Shown piece after piece: positions 1 to 12,010 of a stretch of DNA of 64,000 bases. Source of the DNA: Gentiana macrophylla (taxonomy: Eukaryota; Streptophyta; Magnoliopsida; Gentianales; Gentianaceae); assembly GCA_026214975.1 (NCBI GenBank), contig CM047814.1:16701541-16765540 (forward strand), read 5' to 3'. Within the stretch, counting starts at the first letter, position 1. Each line of letters begins with the position of its first letter. The notes under the pieces are model-generated. The model saw only the letters and a program-made list of their open reading frames with translations. It had not been told where the DNA came from and made no database searches. The translations under genes and the position numbers were made by a program.

Positions 1-1577
1 AAGTAATGTCCATCACAACCGGTAAGTACTTTGAATGGACACATCAAATTCAAGAGCACTTAGACTTCTGGAGTACACCTGGCTTGTAATAGGCGTCTAT
101 CACCAGATCATATGTTTTTGCCAACCAAACCGAGTTAACATCTTACCCAAGAAAAACATGTGACACAACTGACATGGATCAAGACATCTGCCATCTCACA
201 AGTTTAACCAATGTAGGCAGACAAAGATGCTGGTTGAGATGACATCTGATAGCCCCCATATCTAATTCCTTACCGCAAAAATATCCCTTCCCGAGGCATG
301 CATTTGGTCAAACTCAAAACCATGTTGCAGAATGGTATAAGATATGATTTACCCTGCCTCGTGATTTGTGTAACATTGTCTCAGAAAATTAATTAAACTT
401 GAGCAAAATACATGTCCCCACATGACACATCGTGTTATGGTTTTCTACTTCATAATCATATTTACGAAAATTTATAGGAAAGTAAACCAAATAAACGTTC
501 TTTGAAGATTTTTGCCTCATCTGAAGGACAGAAGAAGTAATTAACACCATGGTTAAACATGACATCACATACTCAAAGTGCCATTAGCTAAAAGCGTATT
601 CCCTCCACGTCATATAACCCATCAGTTCCACTGACAATGTGTAACTTTCTGAAGTTATTACGCTTTCTAGAAGTACATACCGGCCTTCAAGATTCGTGAA
701 CACCACCAAAGTAGAAGGGGCAAAGTTTTACATTATCTGAGACAATACCTTATCATCTTCAAATTCGCGGGAGCTGGGAACAGTAGTAAAGTTGGCAGAA
801 AGGATCTTGCAAATAGTACGGATACTTATGTTTGGTATCAAACTAAGAGAAAGATACATCAAGAATTACAAACACAGAATCAGAACCAAAACAACGATCA
901 CTAACTCGTTCATGAAAACTGAAGCTATGCACTTTTCCCAGTACAGTAGCTCAAATGAATTTCGGAAAAGAATCAAGAAAAGTGGCTTCAGATGCCAAGA
1001 ATCAGTTATTCGGCATTCCATTTCCACTTTGTTACTACATTACTTTTTCTTTAAAACACTTGTTCAATAAGCATGGTTACAAAGATAAGCTCAATTGCTA
1101 ATGGTAAATTTCTCTTCAATAACTCGTGTAATGCAAATTTCACTTCAAATTTCTTCCCCTGCAAATGGAAACAGTCATGGTTTCTCACTCGAGCTGCGAT
1201 GAAAAGATTCCACCAAACATCCTTGATAAGCATCCGTGCTCATTGCAGGGATCCAAATATTACATATGCATTCTTGGCATCAAACCAGTCAAATTTATTA
1301 AAAGAAAACACCAGCAATTAATCACAAGTCACAAAGGTTACAGGTGTATTCGAATATCAATCTTGGAATCAGATAGACATATCTCCAGATTAATCTTAAA
1401 AGGACTCAAACTGAAATGTTCGTATGTATCAAACTCAGCTCAGATCAAGACCAAAACTTTGCAAGAACCCAATTCATCAAATTTAGAATAAAAGAGACAG
1501 AAGGAACACAATAAAAAGAAACAATTCATGAATAATCACTGAATTTACAAGAAAAAAAAAATAATTCGAAAACTAAC
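1..1577 (-). other. Probable 5'-leader intron of a minus-strand gene running off the left edge
   Basis: Read on the minus strand this stretch is T-rich and follows a strong donor (CAG then GTTAGT, boundary at 1578/1577). No open frame of convincing length or recognisable domain was seen on either strand. The simplest reading is a long first intron in a 5' UTR, common in plant genes, with the coding exons left of base 1. Alternatively it is plain intergenic DNA. Confidence 0.35.
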
Positions 1578-1830
1578 CTGCGGAAAATAGGATCCTTGCT
1601 TGCTCAAATCAATAATTGAGGGTAGCTGATTTAGAAATGGAGATAAAATTTAGAAAGGAGAAATAAAAATAAAAAAGGAGGTTTCAAAGCTTTCAATAGC
1701 TTTTAGAATAAAAAGTTAAAGAACGAGAAATTAAAACTATAAAGCAACGAAAACTAGATCACGAAAGAACGAAAGTGTCTTCAATAAAGCTGTTTTCTTT
1801 TTCCCGGAGAAATTCCCTCTATGTTTTTCG
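1578..1830 (-). other. Probable non-coding first exon (5' UTR) of a minus-strand gene
   Basis: On the minus strand this segment is pyrimidine-rich, contains no ATG between 1578 and 1820, and ends in a near-consensus splice donor (GCAG|GTTAGT). Those are the usual properties of a plant 5' leader exon. The upstream limit is a guess because no clear TATA box was found. The product cannot be named. Confidence 0.4.
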
Positions 1831-3628
1831 ATTTTAGCAATATTACGCTTTACAATTATTTCATTAAAAAAGAGAATTCAGACACTCTTTTTCGGACAGT
1901 ATATTCATTGATGAATGAGAAATCTAGTATTTGCGTATGCGTTCGTACGAAAAAGGTGGTGATGGTGATGATGAAGATGGTTATTGCATTATTTGCATCT
2001 TTCTTTTTAGGGAAATGCGTTTGCCAAGGGATAAACCAAATTTTGGAAATCAGACCAATCGACCGACCAAATTGAATCATATCGAAAAAAATAATAATTG
2101 CGTTTATCGTTTTTTTTTTTTTTCCCTTCTGAAATTGATCATTTTATTAGCATGCTGTTTAAAAGGCGGAAAAATAAGTTACAACCGTGTGATCCAAAAA
2201 AAAAAATTTGTGTTTATCGATTGGTTTTTATGTTAAAAAAGAATCAAATTGTTCAATACAATCTACTCCCACTTTGAAAAAATGAAAACTTGTTTTAAAC
2301 CGAACCAAAACTTTATTATTTACATTAATATGTAAATCATCATATATGCTTAATTCACTCCAACTTATCTCATTTATATTTTATTTTATTTTTGAAATCC
2401 TCTCATTTATATTTTGTATTCGTAATATATTGATAATATATCATTATTTTCATATACTAAACACTATGACTTGTTGCAAGATGAATTCACTCTTCTTCAA
2501 TATATTGATCATTTAAATGAACAACGCTGCACAAATTGATTAATAACTATTTTACATAACTTATGATCATCTTTTACTCTGTGAAAACTATTTACATTTC
2601 ACACATCTCTGACATACTTGTGAAAAATAATACGTTCATATTTTTCCCATTATCTCACTCAAATACAAATATTATGTAGATGTTAAATCTTCATTGGTGA
2701 ATTAAACAAGTAAGATCTGATTTATTTATTATTTGTTTGTGCAGCTAAGAAGTTCGGTGGTGTGTGTCGCATCTGGATCATGCATTCACATAATAGTATT
2801 GATGTAATGCATATATTATCATATGTTGTTTATGGATAAGTCGTGAATTACAATCAATAATTTTTAGGTAAAGAAAACCATGAAAAACCGAACCAAATCA
2901 AATCAAACCAAACAGGACCAAACAAATTGATTTTAGCCTAAAAATCGCGTTCAGTTTAATTAGGTTTATAAATAGAAAAAGCCCAAAGCAAAGCCATTGT
3001 TTCATATCGTTTGCCCATTTGGGCCTAGAATTTGGAAGTATATTTTCACATCAATAAATTAATCCAGTCATCTCATCAACAATTCTCTATTTTAACACTA
3101 CATCTTGAGTTTACAAAATTTCTTTCTAAGAAGTTTAAATACATCAAATCTCTATTTTACGAGAATGCGAATAAATGTAGTAGATATAAAGAAAAGCACT
3201 CATTGTCGATAAATCTCTTGAGTTGCCAAATAACCCCCAATATATATGTATGAAGAAAGGATTTGAATAGTTCTGGACTGCACTAGTACAAGGTGATACA
3301 AGGTGTTTGATGAGATTCTCAAAGAGCTCTTACGTTGAAACCAACTATATTTTGTTAAGCATTTAAATATCGTTTTATCGTTAGACAGTGCAGATTTTAG
3401 GCTGGCCCGGTGACCCATGAAAATAATTTTTAGATAAAAAATATAGTTATAAACTCAAATAACACACTAAAAGCAAATTTATTGATCTTCTAATGATATA
3501 GCCTTATAAGTGGTGATAAAGTCATATGTTGCCCTCTCATGAGTTGTAAAGGTGTTGAAATATGATCACATAATTAAACTTTACAATTCATCAGTCTCCC
3601 TTTATGCATATTGCATGGTGGTGGTACA

Positions 3629-3685
<57 letters not shown>

Positions 3686-3879
3686 TTAGTGGGGGCCAGG
3701 CGTGCGATCAGCGGTGTGCCTCTCACTTTGTTTATGTCTACGATTATAGTTTTATATACTGCAATAAATTTACTTTAGCAAAAATAAAAGATATCAACCT
3801 ACTTCAATGCTTAGAAGAGCATTTAAACCATCCTCTAGAGGTAATGATATCTTGCGCGTGTTGCAGCGAAAAGGTTACA
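1831..3879. other. Intergenic, no gene recognised
   Basis: AT-rich DNA without a supported ORF. It holds short A/T runs and, around 2020-2090 and 2870-2960, stretches rich in AACCGAACC/AACCAAA-type words as in the termini of plant MITEs, but no complete element could be delimited. A (TA)n tract followed by (CA)n lies at 3632-3685. Confidence 0.5.
3632..3685. repeat. (TA)n/(CA)n microsatellite
   Basis: An uninterrupted TA dinucleotide run of about 44 bp passes directly into about five CA units. A 113-codon open frame that crosses it is an artefact of the repeat. Confidence 0.95.
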
Positions 3880-4891
3880 TGTGGGAAAAAAATCACGAAG
3901 ATCAAAATGCACCTTCGTGCAAAAAAGTCAAACGAGTTTATGTGAACCAATAAAAACTACATAATAACAAAATTAAAATTTCCCAAACTCGAATAAATGA
4001 ATTGTTAGTAAGTAGAATATTATTCATGTCGGACTTAACCTGACTAATACTAATAAAAGAAATAAAAAAGAAAAGGTTCGGAAGATTTTCATTTTCTTAT
4101 CTTTTATCAAGTAAATTAACCGAAGAATAAGTAAGATAAATGGGAGTTGGATCTCCGTTTTTATTTTTATGTATCTTTTATGTATCGTAGATCGAATGAA
4201 ACAGTTCCATTCCTTATCTAATTTTTACAATATTTTATTTTCTAGTAGTTTTGTGGCACCGTGCCAAATCATCTGACTTTGTTTTACTTAACGAAAAATT
4301 ACGAAGATCGAAATGCACCGCCGTGCACAAAAATCAAACCAGAGTTTGATTGTACTTAATAAAACTACATAATAACACAATTAAAATTTCGAAACTCAAA
4401 TCGGAGAATTGAATGCTTCAAATAAAAACCACTAGTGATAAACACGTTGATGTGATAACACCATACCAAATCATCTGACTTCATTTTATCTAACAAAAAG
4501 GAAAAGACAAAAATTTGGTATAGCGACGACCAAAACGTCGCTAAAGCCGGACGACAAAACGTCGCAAAAAGCCGTACTACCAAAGATGCAAATTTAAATA
4601 GTATATATATATACTACTATATATGATTAAAATTTCAAACTGAATCGAGAAGAATTGAATCTTCAAATAAAAACCAGTGATAAACACGTTGATGTGATAA
4701 CACCGTGCCAAAATCATACGATTTCGTTTTATCTCAAAAAAAAAAAAAAAAAAAAAAAAGGGGAAAAGACAAAAAATTTGATATAGCGACGACCAAAACG
4801 TCGCTAAAGCCGGACGACCAAAACGTCGCAAAAAGCCGTACCACCAAAGATGCAAATTTAAATAGTAATATATATATATATATATATATAT
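3880..4891 (+). repeat. Tandem repeats of about 240 bp, two good copies plus older partial ones
   Basis: Copies at about 4377-4614 and 4624-4880 share the order: a segment with AACACGTTGATGTGATAACACC, the word ATCATNYGA, a GCGACGACCAAAACGTCGC hairpin, GCCGGACGAC, then a stretch ending in ATGCAAATTTAAATAGTA and a TA run. More diverged partial copies lie at about 3890-4060 and 4258-4376 (AATGCACC..CGTGCA, ACTACATAATAACA). The second good copy contains an A-run at 4736-4759. No coding potential was seen. Confidence 0.8.
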
Positions 4892-4894
4892 AGA

Positions 4895-5070
4895 AATCTG
4901 TAATTTTATTCATTAAAAACAAGGATTACAAGGTTTGTGCCTTCATGGCCTCTCAAACACTCATTGTGTCATCAATGTGTAGTTCTACCTCGTTAAAACC
5001 ACTAGCGCAAAAACCGGTGTGGTAAAAAAGCGAGTCTTTGGCGAAAAGTATAAATTTCATATCATTGATA
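4895..5070 (-). mobile_element. Possible copia 3'-end non-coding fragment
   Basis: The minus strand reads like a decayed form of the pattern found downstream of RNase H in some plant copia elements: repeated GGTTTT blocks followed by AACGAGGTAGAAC. There is no coding sequence and no LTR pair. This is pattern recognition only. Confidence 0.25.
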
Positions 5071-6546
5071 AACCCCATCCAAGAATAAAAGGGTGATCTA
5101 CAAACCACCAAAAACAAGCGAGAAAATTACAAAATTGGTGCCGTAAGCTTTAGTGTGGTTTGAGTTTGGTCATATGATTCCAATATATCGATTTTGGTGC
5201 AAGTAAATGAAAAAGTCATCAATTTTAGGACACTGATGTTTTCCGGCATATAATCCGGCTAGTTTGCCATGTGGATGCTGAGTGGACAATGTCGACTAGG
5301 CCAATATTGCCAAGTTGGACAGAACAAAAACAAAAACAAATTAAAATAAAAATCCACTATCCCCGAATCATGAAAACCACGTTCTCCATCTCTATTACCG
5401 GACCTCGGTTATTCCTTTGAACCATTTCTAAAGGCAGTCGGTATGGCCAGGTCAATTTAATTATCACCAGGGCAACAAGTGGTTAGTAATTGGAAACTGA
5501 CAGAAATACCCTCAGCAGCTCTCACCCTCTCCAAACACATTTTGATCTTTTCTACTGTCCCACCATCTCTGCAACTCCTCCATCATCTAAAATTTTTCAT
5601 TCAAACAAAATAAAATGCAATTTCTTCTTGCATTTTCCAAAACTATTTTCTATTTATTCCTTTCTACTAAACTCTAATACTGGAAATCTGGAGATGATAG
5701 AGATCTAATTATTTACTATTATTCAGAGAATTTCAAAGCTTTACATTAGGTCGATCTTTATGGCGCCGGAAACCACGATCTCTCGACTATAGCAGCGGCC
5801 CATTCTCGTTTCCGACATACAATCAAAGTGCCAAAGAGTCATTCGACTATAATATATACTCTCTTGTTCACATCCTCACAACCCCATCTCCCCTACCAAA
5901 AGTCCTCACCAACCAAGGTCACCATTGGCACACCCCGATTTGGGGAAATCAGATACAGAAAGCAAAGAGAATTTGTAGATGGAAAAAACAAAAGAAATGG
6001 TAAAAACACTTTAGGCGCAGCAATGAAATTTTGCCATTTTAAATTTTGAAACCGAGACTTAGGAGAATTGTTTGCCATTGTAATTTTTCCATTACGAATT
6101 CCAGAAATTTTGATTGTTGGAGTGAGTAAGCAACGGGTGAGGAAACGAACAGGGAAGAGGGCCGGAACCAGAAGGAAGCCATCAGAAAGAAAAGTCGGGG
6201 GACATTTTTGTCAAATCAATTATATTATTAATGTGTTGCCTTGGGAGGAAGTATTTTGCCCTGGCGATACCAGGTGCCATTTCTAAACGGTGTGAAAATC
6301 ATTCCTCCCAAAATCAAATCACGTTTTCCTTAACGCAGATCATCTAAGTGTTTTCAAAAAATTAAATGTTAATAATAATCCTGCAATTTTTTGCATCCGA
6401 AAAAAAAAATAAAAATTTAAAGGCATCACTTGGAGCTATTAAACCAAAAAACAAAAAGAGAAAAGAAAAAGAGCAGAAGACATCACTCGAATGGAATTGG
6501 ATCGTCTGCCGTGCCTCCGTCTGCTGACTGTTGTGCGGTACTGTGA

Positions 6547-6570
6547 GCCCGAAACGGCGTCGTTTCGGGC
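6547..6570. repeat. Perfect 10-bp inverted repeat around a 4-base loop
   Basis: Arms GCCCGAAACG and CGTTTCGGGC flank GCGT. The core AAACGGCGTCGTTT is GC-rich compared with its surroundings. It lies inside the long-TIR element and its function is unknown. Confidence 0.85.
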
Positions 6571-6879
6571 CGAAGCAGCATCGTTTTGAATGTGTTTTTT
6601 TTTAGATTAGAACCAGCAGCGTCGTTTGTCACTCAAAATGGCGCGCCACATCATAACGACCGTCTTATGTGTATTTCACAGCAGAGGATTGGGGTCCCAC
6701 TCGAATGGACCAAATCCAAGAACACCAAAAAATACTTCAACAGCAGGGAAAAAAAGGTTTAGAATAACAGCTGGGCCGCTACCTGGCGTTTTAGGCTAAG
6801 GCGGTCGGCCGGCCTGTTGTATGGGCTAAATTACTTTTAAATGCTTGTAATTGGACATGCGTTTTGATTTTGGTCATGG

Positions 6880-8102
6880 TTATTATCAAACGACAATATC
6901 GATCCTGTGGCTGGTCTTTATTTCAAAAAATAGTTACGAATGCTTGGAAAAATCTTGTTGTCACATTTTCCGGCCAAAAATGTCATGTCATCCAAAATCG
7001 ACACTCATCTTTCCATGTATCGACAAAAGTTTCCACATCGAGCATTTTTATAAATAATAAAATGTTCTTTAATGGGGGATTGAACCTCAACCTAAGACTA
7101 AAAATCTACACACTTCTCCACCCACGATACAACCTAATATGTATTTTAAAACACAACATATCTTTTAAGGACAGTATAAAAATATTTTAGAAAATCTAAT
7201 AATACTGAGAATTTTTTATTTTTAAAAGTATATAGATATAGTATTAGATTCTGGCGTGGTGATCTTTTTAGTGAATGTTTATTTTAAGTAATATAGGATG
7301 TTCTTAATTTTGTATTGCTTTTTTTTTTTGTATTTTAATAAAAATACAACATATTGTTGTCATGTCATATTCTTCATTTCTTCCAACTCTTTTTCATAGT
7401 CACTAAACTGAATATTTAATTAAATTAACAAATGAGATGTTAAAATGAATGTATTAATTTTATTATTCTAGTGAAACAAAAGTAAGTCCTTTACAAAATG
7501 GGACAAAAGAAAATATTAATTACTCGATTATAGCTAATGATATTATTACGATCGATCTAAAACAACATCTAATGTAAAATGATGTAACAACGTAACATTG
7601 AATGATATTACATTTCATCAAAGGTATATAAAACCAATTTGTCATAACATTGCGTGATTATCTTGTGTCGAATCAAAGACGGAGACAAGATTGTTCTCAT
7701 GGGGGTGTGACTCTAAGTAAGCGAGTGTTCGAACAAAAAACAAAGAAACAACCACATGGTAATAGTACCCAATCCTTTAATGGTGCAAAAGTAATATTAT
7801 TCGAAAATTAAAGTTAGATAAAGAAACTAATTTGATAAAATAAAAAAAAAACATATATTAAGTAGTGATACATTACCCAATACTTCAATGTTGCAAAATC
7901 ATATGATCTATTGCATTTTTTTCCTTTTCATAATACTTGCCTTAATCAACTAGTTTGATAAAAAAAGAGAGAAAAAAAGCATATATTAAGTCACATGCAT
8001 TATACAATATATATATTATATACATAAAAATAAAAAATTAAGAACCTCGTATATTACTTAAAATAAACATTTAATAAATTTATCACCACGTGTGAATACT
8101 AA

Positions 8103-8160
<58 letters not shown>

Positions 8161-8510
8161 TTTTATAAAATAAATTGTATGTATTATTATATTTTCTATA
8201 ATATTTTTATCTTGAACATGTCTCGCTTAAAAGATATGTTGTGTTTTAAAAAACATACCGGGTTGTAACTTGGGTGGTGAAGTGTGTAGATTTTTAGTCT
8301 TAGGTTGGGGGGTTGGAATCCTCCCATTGGCAAAATTTAATTAAATTTGCGAAAAAAAATGGTGATCTTGAGAATTTTTGCTGACATGGAAAGATGATGT
8401 GTCATTCGGGATGACATGACAATTTTTGGCGGAAAATGTATATGCGATCTGCATTTTCCGGCCTTGAGACTATTTTGTATAAAAAAAAAAGACGGAGTTA
8501 TAGGGATGAA
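6880..8510. mobile_element. Fold-back element with arms of about 400 bp
   Basis: The left arm (about 6880-7320) is the inverted copy of the right arm (about 8030-8510). Both contain, in order from the outside: a block around TTTTCCGGCC, TGTCATGTCATCC, ATCTTTCCATGT, a GAACC/CCAACC block, CCTAAGACTAAAAATCTACA, AAAACACAACATATCTTTTAAG, a block around TAATA.TA and GTTTATTTTAAGTAATATA. Between the arms is AT-rich filler. The pure (TA)n run at 8106-8158 lies in the right arm. No ORF is supported. It is nested in the larger inverted-end element. Confidence 0.7.
8106..8158. repeat. (TA)n microsatellite
   Basis: An uninterrupted TA dinucleotide run of about 53 bp lies within the right arm of the fold-back element. 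Confidence 0.97.
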
Positions 8511-9310
8511 ATTGTCGCGGGAGGAAAAAGAGAGTCTGAAATTGAAAACGCGTGTGCAGTTCACGGGGCGACGAAAATTTTGATTTAGCCTTGTTGTATG
8601 TCAATTTTGTTTTGGGGCCCAGATAATTTTTTTGCGCTTTATCGGTTCAAAGTAATTTCTTTTGTTTTTATCAATTCAAATAAAATAAAATTTTAACGCG
8701 TTAGATTAGGTTGGATCGAATTGGATATATGAATTTTTTTAGCGAAACATGTAATATATGGACCCGCAACCATCGGGGCTAAGGCAATCGCCTCATCCTT
8801 CGCCTCACTCTAGTGCCGGCCCTGAATAACAGTCACAATCATGCTATTTATCTTCTCCATTGACATAAATACTATTAGTAGCTTCAAAAGCTTCACAACG
8901 ATGAAAAAAGCCTATCAGAAAATAAAAATCACTCACCCGGATGATCGCAAGATTATTTTATTTATTTATTTGGAAAAGACTTAGATGATTGTGAAAGAAT
9001 TAATGTGATTTGAATTTGGGAGGATGTCGTTAGGTTTTCTCAGGCTCAAAAGAATATGGGAATGAAGATGGAGAACGTGTTTTTTGATTTGGGATGGTGG
9101 ACTTTTGTTTGTTTTTTTGTTTTTTGCTGTCCAACATGGCAAAATTTGTCTAGTCACCATTGTCCAAGTCGTCATACATGGCAGCGAGTATTTGTCGGAA
9201 AAACTAAATGCCTTGAAAGCGATGAGTTTTTAAGTTCTGAGGCACAGAATCGATAAGTAGAAATCGTCTGGGGACCAAAATTAATCTGGCACCGTAAAGT
9301 TATAGGACCA

Positions 9311-10404
9311 GGTTTGCATTTCCCCCCCCCCCAAAAAAACAAACATATTACAGCAATAGCAAAAAATAAAGCTAAAAAGCAAAAGAATAAAGGAGTTTTT
9401 GTAGAGGTACGAAGGAGTATTTGTATAGGCAACCTGGGTTGAGCCCGCTTTGAGATATTGTTAGTGTGTGTTAAACATTTCGTATCCGTAAATTAAAAGA
9501 AATAAAAATACAACAAAATTATAAAAGGTCCACCGCGACACTATCGGTTCAAAAGGTCCGATCGACCACGGTACTGTCAAAGGTTTTGCAGTCTGCTCTG
9601 GATGAGAGTGATTTTTTTTCCAAACGTGGTGCCTTAGGTATAAATGTCAATTTTGTAATTAAGTTGAGGTGCAATAAGCAATAAGCAGATGTAAAAATCA
9701 TTTTGGTGTGGTTCCTTGTGTTGAATAACATATGAAAGAGTAGTGTCCATCAATTTGGATGCTCAAGTGGATTTGATGTGAAAAAGTAGTGTCCGTCAAT
9801 TTAGATGCTCAAGTAGATTTGATGTGATTATCTTAAAGGCGCCCTAAAAATATAAAGGAAAACTAGAGAAAATATGCTTTGAAAGTATAAAATTTATGTA
9901 GTATGCTCCGTAAATTACGATATGAAAAATATGCTTTTCGGTGGAATTTCGGTAGGATTGGCGTAGCAAACCATGTAATTTCGTAGGTTTTCGATAGCCG
10001 TCAAAAAATCTATCGCTGATTTTTTTTTAAAAAAAATACACGCACAAAACTCACTGATTTCCCATGTATAAGTAACTCATTTTTTACAACATGATTTTAC
10101 GATATCCGTGTAAATGACCAAACCCACTCAAAACCTGCTCTAAATATCACGCATCGTCGTCGTATACGCCCATTACCCCTTCAAAGTTTAAAAAAATGCC
10201 TTTTCATTGCATCTTTCTCACTGGCCTTTTTCTTACCGTGTAACAATTTTACCGACAAAGAAGAAACCGATGACTGTATGGCGTATAGTCGGATAACGTA
10301 ATACTGCGCAATACTCGCGTATTCCTTGGTAGTCCTCTTCTCCGTGTTTTAGGTACTACCACGATGACTGCTATTTTTGCTTCGTTTTTTTATGAACTCC
10401 ATGA
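9311..10404. other. Intergenic, no gene recognised
   Basis: The stretch holds a run of ten C at about 9325 and an imperfect direct repeat near 9735-9825 (GTGTCC.TCAATTT.GATGCTCAAGT, twice). Nothing in it looks coding. Confidence 0.5.
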
Positions 10405-10805
10405 ATGTCTAGTTTATACTAGAAAAATAGTATTTGTGTGGACATTTTGTGGTCGCAAAAAAGTCAAATGTCGTCGCAAATTTTATATTTGCGTTGACAA
10501 GTTATCGCATAATCTGTGTAAATCGCAAATACTTCGTGCCAAACAATCCATATCGTCGACCACGTAAATCGTAAATACATATGCATCGACTTGTAAATCG
10601 CGCATATACTTAGTCTCATTTTTTGCGTCGACATGTCACATAAAAAACTATCCATGTGGCAGCTGACATGGCAACAACATGTCGACACAAAAATGTCCAC
10701 ATGGCAGATGACTAGGCAGAGAATTTGTGTCGACATTTTGGTCACAAATTGCATCGATCCTTGCATTATTACGACCACTTGTCGACGCAAATACTTAATT
10801 TTTTA
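10405..10805 (+). mobile_element. CACTA (CMC/EnSpm)-like non-autonomous relic
   Basis: The left end reads ATACTAGAAAAATAGTATTTG, close to the CACTA(C)(TA)GAAAAATAGTATTTG start seen in plant CACTA elements. The body is packed with short subterminal motifs in both orientations: GTCGACGCAAAT, GTCGACA, TCGCAAAT and TTTGCGTTGACA. The right side ends with GTCGACGCAAATACTTAATTTTT. The exact CACTA terminus and a 3-bp target duplication are not preserved. There is no transposase. Confidence 0.5.
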
Positions 10806-11340
10806 GATATATATATTATTTGATTTGATGCCAGCCAGCTAACCTGAAACAATTAGCAACTTAAAAGAACCAGCAATCCCTTTTCAAGAAGAAAAAAAAA
10901 AACCAGCAATCCCCTACGACATTTTACTAGGTCCTGATGTGGAATATCGATCATCATTTGGTGGGGTGTCTGATGAGGATGACGGTGGAGCAACATGGGG
11001 GGAGCCGCGCATGAGGGTCTCTCTCCTTCATATATCACAGAATCATAAACATGGTATCAACCACCTCTTGATGCTTCATAACAATTGGGGCGATGCCATG
11101 TATCATCTCCAACATTATATCCTACACAACAATTGGTAAATCATCATTACACAATCTAGTTGCAGTATATACATAAAAGGAGATTATTTTTTCAAGAGTT
11201 TCTATGTTATTATAACTAAACAGAGTAGAAAAAAAGAGCAGAATATTATATATTAAACAAAAATAAGAAGTGGGTACTGCAGTGATCTGGGCTCCAAGCA
11301 TGGCGCAGGTGATACATACATATATAGGCACACACATCTA
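10806..11340. other. Intergenic, no gene recognised
   Basis: No supported frame, RNA or element was seen. Short TA/CA tracts lie at about 11317-11335. Confidence 0.4.
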
Positions 11341-12010
11341 TCTAGGTAAGCTGTCCTGAGGAACAGACCATGACAAACTTGAAGCAAACCTGAGACGTGG
11401 TAGGGGCAGACTAGGACTGATGCAAGAACATCAGACAACCTGAAACAAGATCTAGACACTCAGGCAGACTGTTCTAAAGACTTGGGCAGACCTCACAGCA
11501 AAAAAAAAAAAACTTTACGAATTAGACTGACTAAACAAAGAACAGACTCAGCTGAACATGCATGATGCACAACAAGGACTTGGACATATCAAGCATACAG
11601 ATAGATCTGATGGTACACTAAGAAGGATATTAGCAGGACTTTACCAAATTGGCTTTGAACAAAGACTCATGAACAAGACAAAGATACTGAGACTAAGACT
11701 TAAGCTAGAAAAGAATTCAAGACATAGTAGGACCTGAAGCAAGACTAAAACAAGTACTCAGCTGCCCAAACAGATCAACACATGGCTAGGACATCAGAGC
11801 AGACTTAGACTTAGACAACATCAAACCAGCACTTGGAACGAATCCAAGACTAACAATCTGATTATGCAGACCAGACAACAGAAGCTACCGATTATACAAA
11901 ACCATTAACTCAGATTATCACATCAGGCCTGGAGTAAAGCAGACAGACTTATCAGCAGGACTGTGACAAGGAAACATGACCTTATAATAGATTCAAGACC
12001 CAGAATGAAA
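11341..12010. other. Strand-asymmetric, T-poor region dense in AGAC/GACT words
   Basis: The plus strand is strongly depleted in T and crowded with CAGAC, AGACT, GGACT and AAGACT. No frame is open for more than a few dozen codons and no domain is recognisable. It ends abruptly near 12010, where composition returns to the local norm. It may be a decayed low-complexity retroelement leader. No function is proposed. Confidence 0.5.

Larger units (their letters stand above)
5125..9310. mobile_element. Long terminal-inverted-repeat element, MULE-like, non-autonomous
   Basis: The left end (about 5125-5420) matches the reverse complement of the right end (about 9030-9310) over roughly 290 bp. Shared landmarks in the same order are a GGTGCC near the tip, GACAATG.CGACTAG, TTGCCA.GTTGGACAG, a run of AAAAACAAA, a TCCAC block and ACGTTCTCCATCT. 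Long diverged inverted ends without a transposase frame are typical of Mutator-like non-autonomous elements. The interior (5420-6850) has no recognisable gene. A second fold-back element (about 6880-8510) sits inside. The exact tips and target-site duplication could not be fixed. Confidence 0.6.

Noticed and set aside
591..735. Possible C-terminal coding exon on the minus strand, reading ...LEGRYVLLES...WREYAFS and stop
   Set aside because: About 47 open codons follow an in-frame stop with no acceptor between; such runs are common by chance and no family is recognised.
3604..3945. 113-codon open frame on the plus strand
   Set aside because: It crosses the (TA)n/(CA)n tract (IYIYIY... repeat) and has no domain; open only because the repeat lacks stops.
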